A stretch of 64,000 nt of DNA from NCBI GenBank assembly GCA_026874595.1, contig CM049322.1:3395900-3459899 (forward strand). The letters run 5' to 3'. Below the pieces are notes generated by a model. The model was not told the origin of the DNA, ran no database searches, and worked only from the letters and a program-made list of their open reading frames with translations. Source of the stretch: Sipunculus nudus (Eukaryota > Annelida > Sipuncula > Golfingiida > Sipunculidae). The translations under genes were made by a program, and so were the position numbers. Shown here one piece after another: positions 1 through 11,400 of the stretch (position 1 is its first letter; every line of letters begins with the position of its first letter).

Positions 1-49
1 CATTAAGGAAAAAAAATATCTACTTGATATCCATTTCCTTCTTGCATAG

Positions 50-390
50 GCTATAATTTACATCGTGGCCTGGCACACATTGTATACACTGCGTTTGTAG
101 CTCTGAATGAAGAACACCTCTGCCAATCACTCTACCTCTTACATAAAATAAAAATAACAAAATCATGGCATGCCCAAGCATCCCTGATAAAACGAATGTA
201 AATATACACTACACCTGACGTGGTTTGGTGTTCTATAATGTCCACTAATTTTATAAGCCCGTTGGCCTCACTTTGCTCGTGCGAGTCAGGGTGCGTCTTT
301 GATACAGATATTTTTTATCAGTGGTCGTTACCCGGGCGCCTGAGGCCCTGATTCAGAGTAGTCCACGCTGGTAAAGTGCGAAACACAGAG
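50..390. repeat. NLR 3'-flank segment, diverged duplicate of 57705-58045
   Basis: Collinear blocks shared in the same orientation include ATAATTTACAT, GAAGAACACCT, CATGGCATGCC(C/G)AAGCATCC, TAAGTGGTCGTTAC-like and AGAGTA(G/C)TCCACG. The match stops before the coding part. It lies about 155-495 bp beyond the last stop codon, so it is either a duplicated gene flank or an old dispersed repeat. Confidence 0.7.
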
Positions 391-544
391 GTCATCAGGT
401 GCATGTTGCCTGTGTACAGACGACCTGAACGTAAACATCAGGCTGGTCATGTTTATGTCAGGATTATTACTGTTACCGGGATTTAAAATGGATTACGATT
501 TGAACAGTTCTGTCATGGCGGTCTGAGATAAGTAAAAGATTTGT
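391..544. other. 3' flank of NLR gene
   Basis: Immediately downstream of the LRR stop. No clear AATAAA on the minus strand was found between the stop and the window start, so the transcript end cannot be placed. Confidence 0.4.
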
Positions 545-1123
545 TTATATCTTCAGCTTCAGATCAGGACATTTTATTGCCAGCGTCTGTTTTATTTTCT
601 CCCTCACACGGTCAGATATTTTTCTGTTAGCTGACATATTTAGTGTCCTAAGACCTGACAGTTTTTCTGTTCTGTTTACCAGATCCTCCATGTTGTCATC
701 CATGTGGTTATGTTGTACCTCGAGGTTGATGAGTTTATGACAGTCTGGTAGTTTGTCCAGCACTGACCAGAACTTCTGTGATGTGAGGCGGCAGTCACTG
801 AGTTTGAGAGTAATCAGATGTGTGTCAGGCAGACATTCTGTTAGTGAGTGGACAGAAACCATGGTCAGGGGGGTCAACGCAAACTCTAAATGACCAAGAG
901 TCTTTAAATGTCTGACTGCTCTTATTACAGCCAGCAGGTCAGGAGAAGTGTCATCATCATCATCATCACCACCACGCCACAGTGTCCCTCCATATCTAGT
1001 CAGCAGGTTAAACTGCTGCACTTTGAGTGTTTGTATCGGGAAGTGTGTGAGTATCAGGTCAAGTTCCTGTGTCATGTAACTCTCATCAACAGAACAAAGT
1101 GGACCAGACGACCAGCAATACAA
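545..1123 (-). pseudogene. Leucine-rich repeat C-terminus of the NLR, beyond an in-frame TAG
   Basis: Directly after the TAG, the same frame stays open for 192 codons to a stop at 547-545, and the sequence is clearly NLR-like: HLITLKLSDCRLTSQKF, KLINLEVQHNHMDDNM and GLRTLNMSANRKISDRV are consecutive RNase-inhibitor-type LRR units. A run of six Asp comes from a CAT/ATC trinucleotide stretch near 951-968. The intact LRR frame means the stop is young, polymorphic, a sequencing error, or tolerated by readthrough. No splice pair that skips the TAG was found. Without readthrough this part is not translated from this transcript. Confidence 0.75.
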
Positions 1124-2488
1124 CTAGAGCCATGTTAATGATGGAGCATTTAAATGTTGTAGTAGACGGAAATATCTCTCATCAGGTGACCACAGTGTAA
1201 GCTTATTTAGCTTGTCAGCTTTCATGGAGAGGTATTTAACATAAACCTGGGCTGGATATTTGTCTCTGATCTCTAACCACATCACCTCCGGTAGGACCAG
1301 GTCAGCCTTGGGATTTTCTGATAAATAACTGATCTGTAGTGAGGTGTACATCACCGCCATGTTGTCATCACCACTTATGATATTTACTATTTGATCCTTT
1401 ATGTCCCCTCCACCCAGGCCAGATAAAAATGTGATGAGCATGGCCGACTCTCTGAATGCCTGGGGCGAGCCACAAAAATGAAGTAAAAGTTCATTTTGTT
1501 TTGATTCATCACAATTGACAATAAAATAAGCCACAAACCACTCTTGAATGGTTTTATGGAGAAAGGAAACAGTTTTTTCTCTGGTAGAATGTTCTTCTTT
1601 TAAAAATCCAAGTTCCCAGGATTCCTGACTGATTGTCTTCATTACGTCATCATACTGGAATGTCAGTTCAAGCCTGCTTTTCATCATCCCACGTGTTGCT
1701 ATCTCTCCTAATTGCATAAAGCATTTATGATATTTTTGCAGAACCTCTGATAATTTGCTAGTAGGTATTTTTTTCCTTTTCTCAAATCTGCAACATGAAT
1801 ATTTAATAAAATCCTCATAAAATCCTCCAAATGTGTCCGCTAGTTGTTTTGTCTCCTCCCATAAACAACACATCAACAACAATATGGCCGGGTATCGGCT
1901 CAGATGTGTTAAATCTTCTGATTGTTTTATCTTCTGTAAAAGTCTCTCTCCTTCCCCTCTGGTCTCTGGGTCTTGAAATGATTTCTGTACATACTCAGAG
2001 ACGCCCTCTGGTGAGAATCCCCGGAGTGACACCTCAGTCTCAGGAACATCATTTTGTTCAGTAAAATGTGAGTCTGATGAATGTCTGGATGTTATGAATA
2101 TCTGAGCGTATGGTAAATGTTGTCTGTGAGCGAGGCGTGTAATGTCGTCAGATATTGTCTCTCTGTATTCGTCATAGCCGTCTAGCAGGAACAAAGTTGA
2201 CTGGTTATCTTTGATAAGTTCACATAACTCCTCAGCATCTGTCATCTCAAGCTTCAGCTGTTCTTTTATTACATCCACTAACGTCTGCTTAATCTTGACA
2301 TCTCTAAGGATTATAGGAATCACATAATTGAATTTACTGAGTACCTCAATCTGTTCTGTGGTCATGTCTGTTATCTTGCCCAGGATGATGTTACTCCAGT
2401 CCACACAGATTCTACGTGAGATGGTAGACTTCCCGACACCTGGCTCTCCAGATAAGTACATGAAAAGGCCACGCTGGTCCGGTGCAAC
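1124..2488 (-). CDS. NLR exon 5 (NACHT ATPase and winged helix, ends at TAG)
   Basis: Acceptor attttttttcag before 2488. The exon begins VAPDQRGLFMYLSGEP, so the P-loop starts 14 residues in. The frame is also open upstream of the acceptor to 2575, but that part (IRSICRKYIFF) is intron and AT-rich. Single large NACHT exons are common in animal NLR genes. The exon runs through Walker A, Walker B (LDGYDEY) and LSRYPAILLLMCCLWEE to FLHKTIQEWFVAYFI, and ends at TAG 1126-1124. Confidence 0.9.
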   Translation of the reverse strand, partial: VAPDQRGLFMYLSGEPGVGKSTISRRICVDWSNIILGKITDMTTEQIEVLSKFNYVIPIILRDVKIKQTLVDVIKEQLKLEMTDAEELCELIKDNQSTLFLLDGYDEYRETISDDITRLAHRQHLPYAQIFITSRHSSDSHFTEQNDVPETEVSLRGFSPEGVSEYVQKSFQDPETRGEGERLLQKIKQSEDLTHLSRYPAILLLMCCLWEETKQLADTFGGFYEDFIKYSCCRFEKRKKIPTSKLSEVLQKYHKCFMQLGEIATRGMMKSRLELTFQYDDVMKTISQESWELGFLKEEHSTREKTVSFLHKTIQEWFVAYFIVNCDESKQNELLLHFCGSPQAFRESAMLITFLSGLGGGDIKDQIVNIISGDDNMAVMYTSLQISYLSENPKADLVLPEVMWLEIRDKYPAQVYVKYLSMKADKLNKLTLWSPDERYFRLLQHLNAPSLTWL

Positions 2489-5400
2489 CTGAAAAAAAAT
2501 ATATTTTCTGCATATTGATCGAATGCATGACCCTATTAAACGTTTAAAACTATTTTTTCCATTGCCTTTTACCAATTCCTCAGCTTTATTATATGTTTTT
2601 CTTATATTTTATGAAAGTATATAGTTAAGACTGCTTAAACCAGTTTCACACAAATAAATAAACAAAATGAGACAACTGTGGATTTAAAAATATTGTGAGA
2701 ATTATTTTAGAAACGACGAAGAAACAGCAAATATCGTTGCAAATAATATGGACTGGATCAAATTCCAGATCCACCCTTCAAAAGTAAGACGTATACCATA
2801 AACATTCATTTTTCCAAGGTCAGCCCGTAAAAAATTCTTTGAATTAGTGATGAGGTACAATGATTTTATTTTATACTGATGACGTACAGACATATTTTTC
2901 AGCTACCACAGACTTGGTAGTATGACAATGTATAAACACAGAATGCTCAAGGGCATTTCCGTGAACAACTTTCAAGTAAAACTTTCTCAATTTGCAGATG
3001 ACACTAAATGCTTTGTTGACGATGTAGAATCCGATTAACTGGCTCTCGAAACAAAATCTTTTGAAATGTAATCTGGTCTAAAAGTAACTATGGATAAGAC
3101 AGAGGCCAAGTGGGTAGAGAGCAGAGCAGGTAGGGAAGATGGTGATCTCCCAGTCATATGGTTTAAAAGAAACTTTAAAACACTAGGTACTTAAATACGT
3201 GACAATTGACATGAACGAATGGAACATAATATAAAAGAAAATATACGAAAACTGAATAATAAGTCTATATATCTGGCAATGCAGAGCACTTACCAATCGA
3301 GGAAGAACTTTAATAACTTAAACTCTAGGACTTTCTCAAATAATTAACTATATGTCAGTTTGGCATGTTACAGATGAGTAATTAAAGGAAACCTTAAAAT
3401 GTATAATTGCATTTACAAGGAAAAATTCAACACCTAAAATCAAATACGTCATGATAAAAAAATATAATGGAATAAGGTATATTGAAACACAAGTCATTAA
3501 GACTTAATTGGATAAAAAGAATCTTTAACATTTCAATGCCATTTATAGCAATTTTTTTAATGTATAGCTTGAAAAAATTACATGGATGTAAAAGATCTTT
3601 TTTTTGAGTCGGTGTAGATTCAAACTCCCGCCCATCATCCCACCGTTAGGGCCATCACCAATACTGTAGTAGATTTCAAATCTAGAGTGCCAACTGCAAA
3701 CACTGAGGACTTAAAACAGGAAATAATACAGTACACTCAATTTATCACCATACTTAAGACAAGTTTATTTTTATAAACACTGGCAAAAATATGGTATAAA
3801 GAGTATCAAAGATATTGTCAATGACAAAGGGTATTTCCTCAAAGCCCCTGACTTGGAACAGGGGTACTTACGAGCCCTATAGCTCAAGGGATCTTGGTAA
3901 CAGAGACCTTCAAGTTTTTTAGGTTTCCAAGAGATTTTTCATGGGCCTATCTGGATGTCAAGTTAGAAGATTCAAGGTCAAATTGTTAAGATCTGTGCCC
4001 TGTTAACGGACGACCGCATCGTTGAAGCTCTATAAATAGAGAAAAAAAATGCGTTAACATTCAAAAAAGGTGTCGCTACCATCTGCAGGAACTGATGAAA
4101 CATTGCTTGGTGAATATGCATGCAAGGAATCATCGTGATCAATGCATTAGTTGCTCAGACACTGGGGCTTTTGAATGAAATTTTAATTATCCTGTTCAGG
4201 TACTTCTGAACTCAATAACACGGAGCATAAAAATAAAAGAGACCTTATTCCAGGTTTCAAAGAAGATTTTACTGGATCTCCCTGGATATTAATCAAGAAG
4301 ATCCTAGGTTACGATTTAACGTACGACCACATCTTTGAAGGTCGCAACAAAGATTCGAAGAAAAATGGCGTTACCATTCTGTAGGATCTTATGAAACAAT
4401 CCATGGTGAGTATGCATGTATCAAAACTCTTATTATTTTTGTGGGTAGCTCTGGGCCATATAGCTCGTAGGATAAGGGTAACAGAGACATGATTTCAGGT
4501 TATTAAGGAGGTTTTTCCTGGACCTCCCTGAATATTAATTTAGTAGTTTGAACGTCTATCAGTTATGATTTGTGCCCTGTTAACGGACATACAGACAGCG
4601 GACGGACGAAGGACAAAGAGTGATTGCTTTAGCTCAGCTGAATAATAAAAATAATACCCTGAATTGGTTTGGTAAATTTGTTGTTCATTTTCATGAAATA
4701 AGATTTTAGGGTCATTCAGACGAATGATTACATAACAGGGTGGGGTTAGATTTTCAGGGGTAGGGAGTTATTCCAACTAAGGTGCCTCCCCAATAGGAAT
4801 GTCTTCATAGCTATGGTGGGGTTAGATTTTCGGTTACTAAACAGGAGTATCGTTATAGCAGGGGAGGGGTAGCGTTTATTTGGGTTGGGGTGGGTGAAGG
4901 AGCAGACGTTATGATGTTGATGGCAGGAAGCAGACAGTGGGGCTATTGATACCAGGAAACAGAATGTTGGTGTGAGCAAACAGAATGTTTTGCTGATATT
5001 CGTATCAGGAAGCAGACATTGACGATGTTGTGGTCATGAAGCAGACTGTGATGATGTTTATGTGAGGATGCAAGCAGTGATGTTGTTCATGAGAAAGAAC
5101 ACAGTGGTTATGATGATGTGTGTAAGCTGAACGGGAAGCAATCAGTGATGTTGTTCATGAGAAGAAACACGCAGTGGTTATGATGATGTGTGTAAGCCGA
5201 ACGTGATGATGCTGGTCGGAGGAAGCAGATAACGATGATGCTGATGGCAGGAAACAGGATGTGATTATGTTAATTTCAGGAAATAGACAGTGATGATGTT
5301 GATGCCATTGAGCAGTGATGCTGGAATTGTCTTAAGACAGACATTATTGATGTTTACGTCTGATATTACAGTGATGATAAAGATTTGTTTAGTGATTAAG

Positions 5401-8400
5401 AATATGTATAGGTATCAGGATACAGATTTGATATATCTGTCAAGCAGTAAATGTGATGTAAACAGAAAGATAAATCAAGACTAAGGAAGCTGTGGTCACT
5501 CACTGATGCTTCAAGACAGTAAAATAATAGTGAATACGAGGGCTTAAAAGTTTACCGAACCTGTTTTGTAAAAGGGATGGGTCCATGCCCTGTTGGTGGC
5601 ACTGTCTATTGAATGGGGATGAAGGTATCCTTATTGATTTCAGGTTTAATATACACGGGGTTTAGGAATAATCCAGAAGTCATAACATGTCGGTAAGGCA
5701 TTAACGTTAATCTCTGAGGTTCAAGCGAGATTTCACCATTATACCATTGAGGCACCGGCGGGTTTCGAACCAATGTGTACAGCTCCGAAGTCTAACGCCT
5801 AAACCACTAGGCCACGTCCTACGACCGCAGGTATTATGTAGGTATGAAAATGATCATATAGATAAATGGTGTTATTTGTACAAAATGACCCATTTTGTGG
5901 ATATGGTGAAGTGACACTGATGCTGTTCAAGGGACATCCATGATGATAAAAAAGTTATAAAGTGAAAGGCTCAGTATCAGTGTAATGATCCGATGATGTC
6001 AGGATATGATTGTGATAATATTTGCAACTACAGGAACTTGTAGCTGTATTCATCTATAAACCATAACGGTGACATGACATGACCATCATGGAAGTGGTTA
6101 CTGTGATAGGGAATGAACATCGTACAGGTTTTTATAGGGGATATGCTTTTTAAAGTGATAACGGGAGGGAGTAAAAGAAATTTATATTTTGTTAACAGTG
6201 AGTGGAAAACGACATCAGTGAGTAAATAAAGCTTACCATATGAATATTACTGACCATATGTAAATAATTTAGGGAGGCATTAGTAGTTATAGGGAGAGGA
6301 ACATGCCAGAGGGGTTCACAGAATGTAGAAGCAGAACAAAGGGAGTTAGAAGCTCTATATAAGTGACAGGGAGCTGGTACAATATTTGTAGACGTTAGTA
6401 TAGCTCAGAACTTAGAAACAAACAAAACGAGTACGAGTCCCTATATTAGTGACAGGGAGTTGATTCAGTCCTTACCTCTGAGAAAATCTCAGTGTAGCTG
6501 GCAAGGCGATGAGGCTTCTTACGATGAATTCCTTTTATTCTGACCCAAATCAACTCCACGTAGAGCTCATCCATAAGGACTGACACGTGCTTGTCATACC
6601 AGCACCATAGGTCAATCTTGTTGTAAAATTTCAGAGATGTCCCAGCCAGTAGACGCTGTAGGCGTCTGGTGTCAGGCTTATCTCCTGACAAGGCGGTGCG
6701 TCCCATTCCTGTCGTTAAAAAAAAACATTTTTTTTTGCTCTCTGAAACGGTGCATGTTTCAATTTCAAGATTTCGGATTGCCTCTTCCCATAGATGAAAG
6801 AGAGAACAAATTAAGGATTAACATAAGACAAGTCCAACGAAATGATATATCTTACATTATCTCATATGATATATCTTAAGATCACATATGACATATGTCA
6901 CTGTTCAAGGGTGAAAACGCTACATTCAAGAGTGTATGTGTACAATCACACATACAATCCATGATTCGTGGAGCTCAGCTGATTTTTGTAGATTGTTAGA
7001 ATATGCAAAGAAGTTTTATTTTTCTATCTTTTTAATCGCACTTGGAAAGCTAAGAGTGAATGGAGCTGCTACTTCATGATCTCGACTTGATACAAACCTA
7101 TGTTTTTCAGGCTCAGATTTTTTAACATAGGTTTTAAGTACAATGGCGGGATTGCTGTGTCACGATCAACCTCAGGCAGTGACGCTGACCGCACAAGGAA
7201 GAAACTCATCAACAGTTCAAGTATAAAATTAAAAATCTGTCAAATTCTTCGACGTTAACTTAGACAAACAACGGACTACGCAAACCATACAGGAAACCCA
7301 ATAACCAAACAACCTATATACGTCACCAATGAAACCACCTTCCAGCTATCATTATAAACCTACCGCAGACGAAATGCTTATTCTACTTAAATTAATAAAT
7401 TTGAAAATTTAAAACTTTGAATTAAAAGTGCATCATTATCGTTTGGTCAACTCATTTCCACTTTCTTTTTTTTTTTATAATATTAACATGTTTATTACGG
7501 TCTCTAAGTTGAGATACTGATCCATACACAAATATGTGCTACTAAGAGACCCCTACATGTTTCATGTAGTCAATAGAAGTACATAGTTAACTCCAAATGT
7601 ACCAAATGTGTGTATTGTGCACATGTCTGAATTTTCGAGCCGAAATGATATTTTTAGTTGTCTTGAGGTCAGTCAAAGAAGGGCCCAAATATCCAAATAA
7701 CTTAGGAATAGTTACATCCATTATTTACGTTAATCGTTAGTGCGAATTAGCTATATGTGACGCAATCTGTGACGTTTTAGTGGTGGAATTTTAGTTCACT
7801 CTCACTTCAGCTAGTATGCATAATGAAGCACAGATTCAGCATTAGAATTCCGGGTTTCCTGTTTTATGATTAATCTGAGTAAACCAGGGATACTTATATA
7901 GAAAATGTCAGGGATTTTATTGAGAATGAAAATTAACAATGATCAATATTAACCTTGATTTTTTTTATCCATAACCATGGGCGCCTTACGTAAAATTTGT
8001 TACATTATGTTATGGATTTATCCAACAAAATTATCCGCAGCAGTTTATCTTATATTTCCATAAGGCACATAGTTGTGTTTAATGAAAGGTAAAACGTACA
8101 GCTTGCCACTAAAAGCTGTTTAAGACACAAGTGTAAGCAAAAGTACCCTAAAAGTTTATTCCAAGTAACCCATTTTAATCTGTTATACACGGTAAGGCCA
8201 TGAATGAGGACATACGATTGATCATTTTGAACTGATGTTACAATATGAAGCGATGTGGATATCACTTAATCTGATGAAAAAAATCTAATGTGGATTTTCT
8301 AAGGATACATATTTCCTAAAGACATTCTTACCTTTTCTAATTTTCTGGACGACGTGTTTGTGGTGATGATTTTCCAAACAGTTGATAAATGTCTGCCATT

Positions 8401-11400
8401 CGTTACCGGACCTTCTCCATAATTGATCTAACAAAGCTGATACGCGCTGATCATTGGTGGAATTTGTTTGCTGCAATTACAGAAAACAGTGCCATTATTA
8501 AGAACACCTTTGTTTTGAGATTTATAAATATAAATCCCTTCTGTCTATCTGCCTATTGATACTTTAAATTTTGTCGGCTGAATCTGTGCTTCATTATGCA
8601 TGCTAGCTGAAGTGAGAGTGAAACTAAAATTCCAGCACTAAAACGTCATAGATTGCACATTGACAAAACCAATTCAGGGTATTATATTTTTTATTCAGCT
8701 GAGCTAATGCAATCACTCTTTGTCCTTCGTCCGTCCGCTGTCTGTATGTCCGTTAACAGGGCACAAATTATAACTGATAGACGTTCAAACTACTAAATTA
8801 ATATTCAGGGAGGTCCAGGAAAAACCTCCTTAATAACCTGAAATTATGTCTCTGTTACCCTTATCCTACGAGCTATGGGGCTCAGAGCTACCCACAAAAA
8901 TAATAAGAGTTTTGATACATGCATATTCACCATTGATTGTTTCATAAGATCCTACAGAATGGTAACGCCACCTGGATTTTTCTTCGAGTCTTCAAAGATG
9001 TGGTCGCATGCGGGTGACCCATATAGTTCGGATAAACGCATGCACCTTTAATTATTATTTCTCAAATTTTAGTGTAATGTGTTAAGAACATATTCTATGT
9101 AAACATTTATACTAACTGATGTGGCAGATTGAAGCTGATAAATATTGTATCTCACCATCTAGTCTTAAATGGTGACCATTTCCTGTCACTCTCAAATTAG
9201 AGCTGGCCCCGGGCCGTATCTCAATGAAGAATGGTAGTAAGTACTTTTATGAAGTCAAATAAGCTCTCTCAGCTCAAAGATAAGGACACATACCTGCTAC
9301 TGATATATACATGTAGCATCCGCATGCGGGCCCCCGCAGAATCTCAGCACTGTTGGATCCGCATGCGGGACTTGCGTTAGTCGCGCGCGGGAACCCGCAC
9401 GTATGGAAAGAGGACACAGATAACACGCTTGTTGGATTTCAACCGGGCGGTATCCGCGCGGGGACCCGCGTGTATGGAAAGGCACCCTTACGGAGAATAC
9501 ACCGTGAATTTCCCAAGACACAGACTATCTACTACAAAGACTGCCAACAGAGACGGCGCACACGGAATTATTTTGCCCTGAAAGTAACATCAATTGAGAC
9601 GTGTGTGCTCTCTACCCAGAGTTTTCACGCTAATGTTAATCATGATGCTACATATTAATGTACAACAAATTATCAATACTCTCATCTGGTTATTTATGTC
9701 ACAGTCATCTGGTGACACCACCAGTAGTCAGGAACTGCATGATCAACATGCACGGAAAAGATCATAGCAGTCAGTGCAATATTTATTCAGATACTGGAGT
9801 CCTTGGTTCATTCTTTTAATTATTCTGGGGGTACAAAAAAGCCCCATAACTCGGAGGATATAGACCGCAGTAACCTTACCTCCGGTTTCCAGGGATAAAT
9901 TATATGCCCCATGGGTGTTTATTGTGTAAGTATAGCGTTGATGATTTGTGCCTCGTTAACTGCAGAAGGCCTTAACTGATGAAACTTTCAATCACCTGAG
10001 CTGGAAATTAAAATTAAAGTTTCTCGTAAGAAAATTGATTTGATTAATTATATGATCAGTAATAAAGAAAGTAAAAGATTCCATTACCTTAAGTGAATCC
10101 AGCTGGGTCTGAGACATTACACCATCCTGGACCAACTGGTCAAGGATGAGTGTTTTTGTCACGTCAGTTTCCTGGATCAACCACACCCTGTTCTTGTCTA
10201 TAAATCGTCGGTGTTCTTGATCTGTAAAATAAATATCGTATCACTACAAAGTCTATCATTAGTGTCGCAGGGGAGACACGTAGTTTGCCCACTTAAAAAA
10301 AAAACTATACATGACACATTTACAATGTTATTACTTTTTATAACATTTCCCTTGCCTTTTGCTTTTTGAGAAATCAATTGGTTAAGTGCAAAATTAAAAA
10401 AAAAAAATTAAGCGACACAACTGCAAGGATTATTAAAGGCCCAAGTAAGGACAAAATGTTGTCATTGAACATTTTCTGTTGGGAATACCAGAAAAAAATC
10501 AAACTCATATGCAATATTCATCATCAGTTAGTTTTGTCTGAGCTACCCGTCATTGTATTTAATATATACAGGGTATTTCGTATATTTGTCATGGTTATGA
10601 GCAAATACTTGACGCCTATCAGTAAGGGAAGAATCTTTGAAAAGGTGCTGTGAAGTACAACTACATCTTAGAAAGATCAATCTTAAAAAGAAAACCCAAC
10701 AACTGTTCAAGCATTGTTAAGAGAATGCGCGTTTAAATGAAATCTACATTTGCTGCCTGGCGACCTTAATGGCTTTCTGAGGGATCTAAATTTTGACTGC
10801 CCGCACCCAGTATTAGGGCCTAAACTAAGGGGAAAAATAATAGAAAACACGCTGCAATAAATGCTTGTGCTGCAATTATCCTATGGTCAGTAAAGCATCT
10901 CGTGTGTGGAGGTAGAACGCTATCCTACATTAATGCAATTCGTATGGTCAGCAAGTAGCGGGGCCTACAGAATGAAACGGAAAAATGGAGAAAATTGTAT
11001 TAAAAATCACACTAAGTTAAACCAAAGCTTTTCTAACTGAAACCTCTTTCGAAACTTCGAACAGATCCGTTCAAACCTTGCTGCTATACATCGTGCATGC
11101 AAAGTTTTTTTTTATGTGATGTTCCGATGCAATGAACTGTTTAAGACTTATTTTTAGACTCAATGCATCTACTTAAGTGTGGCTCCAGGAGATTGGCAGA
11201 TTTTATAATAAGAATCTGCCAGCCTAAATTGACGAATTAATTGAGACATCATTCTAAGCATACTCAATATTTTGTTAGGTGTGTTTCGCGTTGACAGTAA
11301 TACATAATGCAACAAGTATATTTATTGTGTTAAGGACATACGAGATTATAATACATTATTTTCAAATATACTTAGTAGTGGTGGTAACAATAATATTGAA

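Noticed and set aside
908-1138. Plus-strand frame over the LRR region
   Set aside because: Antisense shadow of the NLR; its His/Ile run comes from the CAT repeat.
2489-2575. N-terminal extension of the NACHT exon to a start at 2575
   Set aside because: It crosses a strong polypyrimidine-AG acceptor at 2489-2490, and the upstream exon 4 joins in phase at 2488.
5755-5826. Functional tRNA gene
   Set aside because: A and B boxes are present but no consistent acceptor stem or anticodon arm could be folded; read as a SINE head. The same applies to 11695-11790 and 63262-63400.
9353-9658. 101-codon plus-strand frame in NLR intron 2
   Set aside because: Open because of the GC-rich islet; no domain, no splice context, and repeated segments inside.
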